In this document: piece by piece, positions 57,347 to 64,000 of the stretch
Position numbering within the stretch: position 1 is the stretch's first letter
Layout: each line of letters begins with the position of its first letter
Source of the DNA: Isoetes taiwanensis
Taxonomy: Eukaryota; Streptophyta; Lycopodiopsida; Isoetales; Isoetaceae
Reading direction: 5' to 3'
DNA length: 64,000 bases
Assembly (NCBI GenBank): GCA_021234155.1
Contig: JAJEKV010000014.1
Span: forward strand, 6,465,563-6,529,562
Notes under the pieces: generated by a model
The model's database searches: none
What the model was told of the DNA's origin: nothing
The model's input: only the letters and a program-made list of their open reading frames with translations
Translations under genes and position numbers: made by a program

Positions 57347-58338
57347 ACAAAATACAGATATCTGGGATACGACACGTACGACACAGGAAAATGGGCTAAA
57401 GGGGCAGATACAAGATTCCAAACAGCCATCGGGAGTTACTACAATATGAAAATTTCTACAACAAAAGCAGAATAATAAACTGGGAAATCAAATGCTATTT
57501 GTTCAGCGCAGCGGTCGCAACCACACAACTATATGGGGCAGAGGCCTGGGGACCGGGGCTAACAGAAAAGAAATGGGAAAAGCAGGAAGGAATATTCAGG
57601 CAATGGCATAAACAGGAATTCAAGTTGAGAACGAATACACCACAGATAACCATAGTATATGAGACAGGGTAGAAACCAATGGAAGTAAGGGCATGGGAAA
57701 AGACCATCAGATATCTCATAAGAAACAATGCAGATGGGAAACCGAATAAGTTAGCGAATATCGCGATCAGTGAATCAGCGAAAGCCCACATAATCGAGAG
57801 CAACGGTTGGTTCAGGGATGTAGCAATATGGATAAGAAAAATGGGAATGAATCTGAGCGACCTGATTACTGAAGGAGAATGGAATGATGAATGGGCAAAC
57901 AAAGCTACGCAAGCTTGGCTGCAAAAACACACGGGGCCCAAGACAATCTGGCTTATGACAGTATTCAACCCGGAACAGCAGATAGGACAGCAGATGTATC
58001 AGGATAATTTACTGGGAAAAGCCAGGAAGGATATCCTAGCAAGATTTAGAATTGGAAGCCATGACCTAAGAATTGAAAAGGACAGATGGCGGAGAATAGA
58101 GAGAGATGATCGGATATGCAGAATTTGTAATAGAGGGAAAGTGGAAGATGAAAATCATATGCTAAATGAATGCCCAGTATATGAAGACATCAGGAACAAG
58201 TACAAAAATGTAAGGTGGGGTCAGCCTGTACACACCATGATGGCAAGGACAGAAACAATGAGGGATATGGCAGACGCAATACGGGAAATGACGGCAAGGC
58301 ACCGGGAAGTACATAAAGAAAAAGGGCTTCTGCTATGA
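57347..58338 (+). pseudogene. LINE ORF2: thumb and C-terminal zinc finger
   Basis: After a shift near 57,344 the frame continues (YRYLGYDTYDTGKWAKGADT, then AAVATTQLYGAEAWGPGLTE), meets a TAG near 57,671 and stays open from 57,679 to TGA at 58,338 (219 codons). The last part has ARFRIGSHDLRIEKDRWRRI and CRICNRGKVEDENHMLNECP, a C-x2-C-x8-H-x4-C finger like that at the end of many LINE ORF2 proteins. No RNase H domain is visible. Confidence 0.85.
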
Positions 58339-58574
58339 ACCGCCTGAGAGGCGCACCATACATGCCCAGAAATGCTCAGCTCAAAGCTGATTGATAACGA
58401 CGCACCTGTACACGGCCTTGAAGCCGATCCAAAGCGGGGTGCCAGTAATAATCGAGAAAAGTGAAGCCTTCAGAAAAGGTTACATTGTAAACCAGCATGA
58501 TGTGCTAGTAGCGCCCATCAGGGAGCTCGCCCATGCTACATAAGTCCACGGGCCTCAGGGCACAAGGGACAATA

Positions 58575-59760
<1,186 letters not shown>

Positions 59761-60450
59761 ATGGGCTCTGTTTACGACTCTTGCTATTCCGCAGAAGCTC
59801 AGATCTTGGGCCAAGGTTTCCTATCCGGGTTTGTGATTGCTAAAGCTCAGGTCTTGGGCAAACCTTTCCCATCCGAGTTTGGGACAGAGTGCAATTTATC
59901 TGTAACCCCTCTGCCACGAAGAATGGTGGTGTTGAGGAACAAGTACTGGGTACTCCGGCATGGTCGCAGCATCCCTAACGAATGAGGCCTTATTGTCTCC
60001 CATATAGTATACTATCTTTTCCTTACCCCTTTCTTACATTATTTCTGCAGCAATGGAACAGGAATCTAACATATTCCATGGTTGTCCACTTCCTCCTGGA
60101 TTGATAACTAGACATTTTGTCTCTAATTCTTGGTTTTATGCCTCACATTTATCTGCCAACTTCTAGAACAATGGAGTTTTGGCGGAACATGGCCTGGCGA
60201 ACGAAGGTATCCAGTAGGCTGAAGCTGCTGAACAGATGTTCCTCATAGTAAATATTTTTCCAAGTCTGATTCTAAAAAGTAACATCTAGCTTCTGATAGA
60301 TGACAATGGTCTATGGGTTGCTACCAGGAACTGGAAAAGTATGGCATTAACAGAGTTCGAATCATTTCTTCACTATTTAGCACGACACTGCAGACTTCCG
60401 AAGCAGTTGCAAAATCTCTGGACATAATGCAAGAAAAACCACAGATACAG
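59761..60450 (+). pseudogene. Phosphoglycerate-mutase-like gene, 5' exons only
   Basis: Exon 1 (59,761-60,006) encodes a 56-residue leader with an internal near-duplication (EAQILGQGFLSGF / KAQVLGKPFPSEF). It then gives NKYWVLRHGRSIPNE, where RHG is the phosphate-binding His motif, followed by TGA (59,983-59,985) and GLIVS. Exon 2 (60,167-60,247) gives NNGVLAEHGLANEGIQ, TAG, AEAAEQMFL. Exon 3 (60,328-60,450) gives ELEKYGINRVRIISSLFSTT and LQTSEAVAKSLDI. All junctions fit GT-AG and phase 0. This matches the N-terminal half of the plant histidine-phosphatase protein of the phosphoglycerate mutase superfamily (substrate uncertain in plants). Relatives read IPNERGLIVS, so TGA is best explained as CGA to TGA, and TAG as CAG to TAG. 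The exons for the second catalytic half are missing; glutamate decarboxylase exons follow instead. Confidence 0.85.
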
Positions 60451-60683
60451 GTAAGGACGAGCTTTAGCACCTCTATGTCTGATTTTTCCTTCAGTCTCTT
60501 CCATAATACACGAGTTTCATGATACTTTAGTGAATAGAATCTTCCACAACTGGTTACTTTTAAAATGGCTTGAAATAGTGCCATCACTAAAGAGATCTGC
60601 AAATGGGAGGTCTGATTTCTTCAGACGGTTGCACCATTGTACCCCTTGAAGATATATAGAATTGCATTTGATCTTAATCTCAG

Positions 60684-61188
60684 GATCGATGCGTGAACAT
60701 GATAGCCAGGATGTTCCATGCCCCCTTAAACCCGAAGAATCTGCAGTTGGAGTTGGTACGGTTGGATGCTCTGAAGCCGTTATGTTGGCTGGTTTGGCAT
60801 TTAAAAGAAAATGGCAGAATAATCGAAAAGAACAGGGCTTGCCATATGACAAATCAAATATTGTTACTGGAGCCAATGTCCAGGTATTACTTATGCAAAA
60901 ATAAAGTAACTCCATTAAGTATCATGAAACTTTTCTGTGATCCATGCATATATCTTTTTTGCTGCTTGTTCAGGTCTATTGGGAAAAATTCGTGCGCTAT
61001 TTCGAAGTCGAATTGAGAGAAGTTAAGCTTACAAAGTATCGCTATGTCATAGACCCTTACAAGGCAGTACAACTTGTGAATGAGAACACTATTTGTGTGT
61101 GTGCAATTTTGGGATCTACATATAATGGAGAATTTGAAGATGTTGAACTTTTGAACACTCTGTTGAAAGCAAAAAATGCCAAAACAGG
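60684..61188 (+). pseudogene. GAD: Glutamate decarboxylase, two internal exons
   Basis: Exon A (60,684-60,883; acceptor CTCAG, donor CAG|GTATTA) encodes [15 protein letters not shown], then in a shifted frame [20 protein letters not shown] and [20 protein letters not shown] to GANVQ. Exon B (60,974-61,188; acceptor GTTCAG, donor G|GTAATT) encodes [39 protein letters not shown] and [10 protein letters not shown]. These are central parts of the PLP-dependent enzyme that converts glutamate to GABA in the cytosol. They correspond to roughly residues 120-260 of about 500. The N-terminal exons, the PLP lysine region (HKYGL) and the calmodulin-binding tail are not found. One base is missing in the C run at about 60,720 (HAPL/KPEES), breaking the frame. 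Confidence 0.9.
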
Positions 61189-61199
61189 GTAATTAAATT

Positions 61200-62150
61200 A
61201 TCTAATTATCTGGTAACTTCTGAAATTGGAAAACAGAAAGAAAGGAAAAATTCTAATTAATGACTCTGTGTTGTAGGTTTAATACTCCATGATTGCAGGT
61301 AAACTTAAACTCTGCAACTTGGAGAAAAAACGACAGAGGATTTAACTGTTTGTTCATTACTAATGAATTCTATTATTACATGCTACCTCATCTATATATA
61401 ATAATAAAGGCGTTTTATGATAGTCTGTGCGCAATCTTGCGCGTTGAATTTTTTAACTTGTTCTCATCCGTTGATTTTATGTGACGGTTCTGGCTCTCTT
61501 CCCCAAATCCGCGCTTCTTCCCTTTCCAGTTCTGAATGCCGGAATGGGTATTTTAGTTTCTGTTATAAAAGTTCTGAATGCCGGAATGGGTATGTCAATT
61601 TTAGTTTCTGTTAGAAAAATGCGGTTTCTATCTCCCCCAATTTTTTCCCTTCTGATCACGTTCTTTTCCTCTCTGAGCAGTTTGAAAGCGTTGCACCCGG
61701 GTTCGGGTTCATGGAGCAGTTCATTCACGATTTTGTGGTTCGTGTTATGGGTCTCAAGCGTGGCAGTGAAGCAAATCTATCCCTAGCCTATCCTTTCTTC
61801 CGGCTCCTTGCTTTTGGATCAAATCCGTAGGGTTTTTGTTGCCATTGCTATCTGAGAAAATTTCACAGGGTGTTTGCTTGCTATTCTGATCAATCCACGG
61901 ATTTCTTTGTTGCTGATGTCATCTGAACAACTCCACAGATTTTTGTTTATTTGCCACAGCTTTGAGCGGCATGGCAAGGCATTCTTATCTTTGATGCTCT
62001 GTTTTCGGTTCCATTTCTGATTTTTGGTTCCCTTTCTTCATAAACAGCTCCTTATTGTGCAAGAGAATGAAGCTTGTTGCCATGCATTTGAGAGACTGGA
62101 AACAGATAAGTAGTATTATTGCATTCTAATGCTTTATCATCACATTTTCT
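61200..62150. other. No gene seen; short direct repeats
   Basis: The expected next glutamate decarboxylase exon (WDTPIHVDAA-type) is not found. A tandem repeat at about 61,530-61,613 has TTCTGAATGCCGGAATGGGTAT twice, about 41 bp apart. At 61,391 TCTATATATAATAATAAAGG, preceded by A, resembles plant Helitron 5' ends but has no confirmed 3' partner. Confidence 0.35.
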
Positions 62151-62160
62151 TCTGCATCAG

Positions 62161-63001
62161 GCTTTATTGAATGCAATTGAGGCACGCTTCACTGAGGCTT
62201 TATTGATTCTAATGCTTTATTCTTCTGCATTAGGCACGCTCACTGAGGCCTGTGTTGTGCTACTATGAGGAGATGGGTTGCAACGGTCTTTCCAGCAAGT
62301 TAACGAGCAAATATGAGGTACACTTTCTTCTTTTACATATATTGCCGTTTGGCACTTATATGTTTCAGGTTTGCAAGCATCAGATGGGCATGGCAATGAT
62401 AAAAGATTTGCCCAGCAGGGATCAAAGTGGAGCCCTGAACAGATTGCAATTGTACAGAGTGTTGATCCTGTCTCTTTGTATATTTCTTCACAGGTAAGGT
62501 CAGCAAAGTTTTAGTGGAATTTTCAAGTTGATCAAAATTATTTTATATCATTGTTTGGATCTTTGTTCGGTAACATATGCAGGGGATTATTAAATAGGCA
62601 GAATATAGAACATCTGGAACCTTCCATAATTGACACCATTGTTAGGTATGAGACTTCTCGAAGTAATCTGATAGATGTAGCCAAGGGTAAATCATCCGTG
62701 CACAGCCAATTTCATGCATATGAGGGGCTTAAGAATTATACATCCGGTCTAATTCACCTTGTAAAAATCGCAAGTATATTCTAACAGCTACTTTACATGC
62801 TGAATATAGTATGTTAAACATGGTTACAATGTTTTGGCATGTCTGATCTAGGTCTTAAGCCACATATAACATACTACTACCAATGCGGGGACCTAAACAT
62901 AGTTGCAATGAGTGAAATATTCAGCTTTACCACCTGGTGCTCAGTATGCCTGGCTAAAACGCGATCTGGAGGCTGTGGATAGATATTTAACTTCATGGAT
63001 G
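62161..63001 (+). pseudogene. Unrecognised multi-exon gene copy
   Basis: Several exon-like blocks have plausible splice sites. They are 62,161-62,317 (acceptor CATCAG; ALLNAIEARFTEA, then LCYYEEMGCNGLSSKLTSKY; donor GAG|GTACAC), 62,370-62,493 (acceptor TTTCAG, donor CAG|GTAAGG), 62,581-62,783 (LEPSIIDTIVRYETSRSNL, IDVAKGKSSVHSQFHAYEGL) and 62,945-63,001 (YAWLKRDLEAVDRYLTSWM). The second block is open in two frames, one reading SKWSPEQIAIVQSVDPVSLY. A small duplication around the first acceptor (62,121-62,198 and 62,203-62,249) disrupts that exon. I cannot name the family. Orientation and retained introns match the mutase and decarboxylase pieces upstream. Confidence 0.45.
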
Positions 63002-64000
63002 GTAGTTTCCATCTCCTGCCCTTGCTTCTATTTTTACTGATTTTTCTACAATCCAGAGCCTGATATTAGATGAACCCAATTGTGCCCTTCAAGAAAATTG
63101 GTATGAATAAAGCATTGACTCTATGCTCAAGGCTCTTGTAAATGCTTAGATGGAAGCTAGGTCCAGATTTTTCTGTAATACAAAAGTCAAGGATGCAAAA
63201 GAAGATCAGGAGGGATTAGATCCTTGCACTCCTAAATGATCATAAGAGGTCTTTAAAGATGATCATAGTAAGAATTGCAAATGGCCTGAACATGACTTAG
63301 ATTCTAAAAGTTGTGGCACGTTAGAATTGGATCCTGGAGAGACAAAGAAATGAATTATTAGGGCATTAAATTTTGAGGGAGTTCAAGCAAAAGAGCATGT
63401 TGCTATTGCAAAGCGATCTCTGGAAAAGACTCTATCGTAATAGATCTAGCAAAAGGTTCATTTAAGAAGAATAGTAAGTTGTAGGTAGAGAGCACCATGC
63501 ATATTCAAGCTACATGTCTCATTATGGAGAAAAAACATTTCTTTGTGGCATTATTGTGAGACGAATACTTTGATTCTATGGTGTAAGTTCTTGTTTGCCT
63601 TTTAAGAACAAATTTGCACTGCAATATGTAGTTTTGATTGGAACTACCAAATCACTTTTGTAACAACATGTCTGCATTATTTTTTTGCATTTACTCTTTG
63701 CTATAGCAATTGAGTTGGATAATGCATTTGCCTAGAGGTCATTTCATAAGTCAAGTCAGAATTTCATTTGGCGTGCATGATAATATATGTGGGTTCATGT
63801 GCAGCTACATATCAAGCTTTCTATTTCTACCAGAGCTTAATTATTGTGTGCTTCCTTTTATATAGAAAATGCTCAGATTTGGGCTCTGAAAATACACAAT
63901 TGGCTCAATCTATTAATTTTTAGGTTCCCATCTGATAGCTACATTTTGGAGCAAACACTATGCTCTTGAAGTTATTGAACTGTGCATGACAGTGAATTTT
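63002..64000. other. No clear gene; possible further decayed exons
   Basis: Around 63,110-63,230 and 63,260-63,440 there are short frames with stops that look protein-like (MEARSRFFCNTKVKDAKEDQ; ALNFEGVQAKEHVAIAKRSL). They may continue the gene copy upstream, but frames and splice sites are not clean. The last 500 bases show nothing recognisable. Confidence 0.3.

Noticed and set aside
54507-57968. Long minus-strand frames opposite the LINE
   Set aside because: They are shadows of the purine-rich LINE coding strand; all real motifs (endonuclease, RT, zinc finger) read on plus.

Overview
The window looks like nuclear DNA of a seed plant with a large, repeat-dominated genome. A gymnosperm is the likeliest guess (inference). 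Support: very low gene density, old Ty1/copia and LINE copies, plant-type genes (SOUL heme-binding protein, class II phospholipase A1, AP2/ERF factor, glutamate decarboxylase, plant phosphoglycerate-mutase-like protein) and GT-AG introns. No bacterial features, tRNA or rRNA genes or CRISPR arrays were seen.

Layout. 1-13.5 kb: decayed non-coding repeats, an internal copia fragment (1.1-2.35 kb), several small tandem duplications and a probable tRNA-derived SINE (about 12.0 kb). 13.5-19.5 kb: a whole but dead Ty1/copia element on the minus strand with both LTRs, primer-binding site, polypurine tract and a nested MITE-like insert. 19.8-20.2 kb: a short LINE insertion with perfect target-site duplications. 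25.1-30.4 kb: a 5'-truncated L1-type LINE with target-site duplications, interrupted by about 2.7 kb of other sequence. 35.1-40.3 kb: the gene island. It holds a broken ERF gene (+), a SOUL gene (-) with one nonsense codon and a class II phospholipase A1 (+) that ends just after its catalytic His. Three inverted-repeat structures built on one GGAAACCCTTCC core lie in and beside it. 43.5-45.2 kb: an unrecognised plant-like gene whose 3' part is tandemly duplicated, with disabling lesions shared by both copies, followed by a LINE 3' end. 48.0-48.8 kb: nested duplications with pol III-like boxes. 52.0-52.6 kb: a Cys/His-rich zinc-finger gene with early stops. 53.4-58.7 kb: a nearly intact LINE with tandem 5' monomers, an ORF1 with an AT-hook, endonuclease and reverse transcriptase, a C-terminal zinc finger and a (TATC)n tail. 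59.7-64 kb: exons, with introns retained, of a phosphoglycerate-mutase-like gene, then of glutamate decarboxylase, then of an unrecognised gene, all on the plus strand and all broken.

Almost every host gene here has a stop, frameshift or missing exons, so the region reads as a graveyard of gene copies and transposons. The phospholipase and the SOUL gene are the least damaged. Some single-base lesions could be assembly errors; this matters before any is called a pseudogene. The most unusual structure is the 22-bp-period inverted array at 35,998-36,270 with two related hairpins at 36.4 and 38.85 kb.
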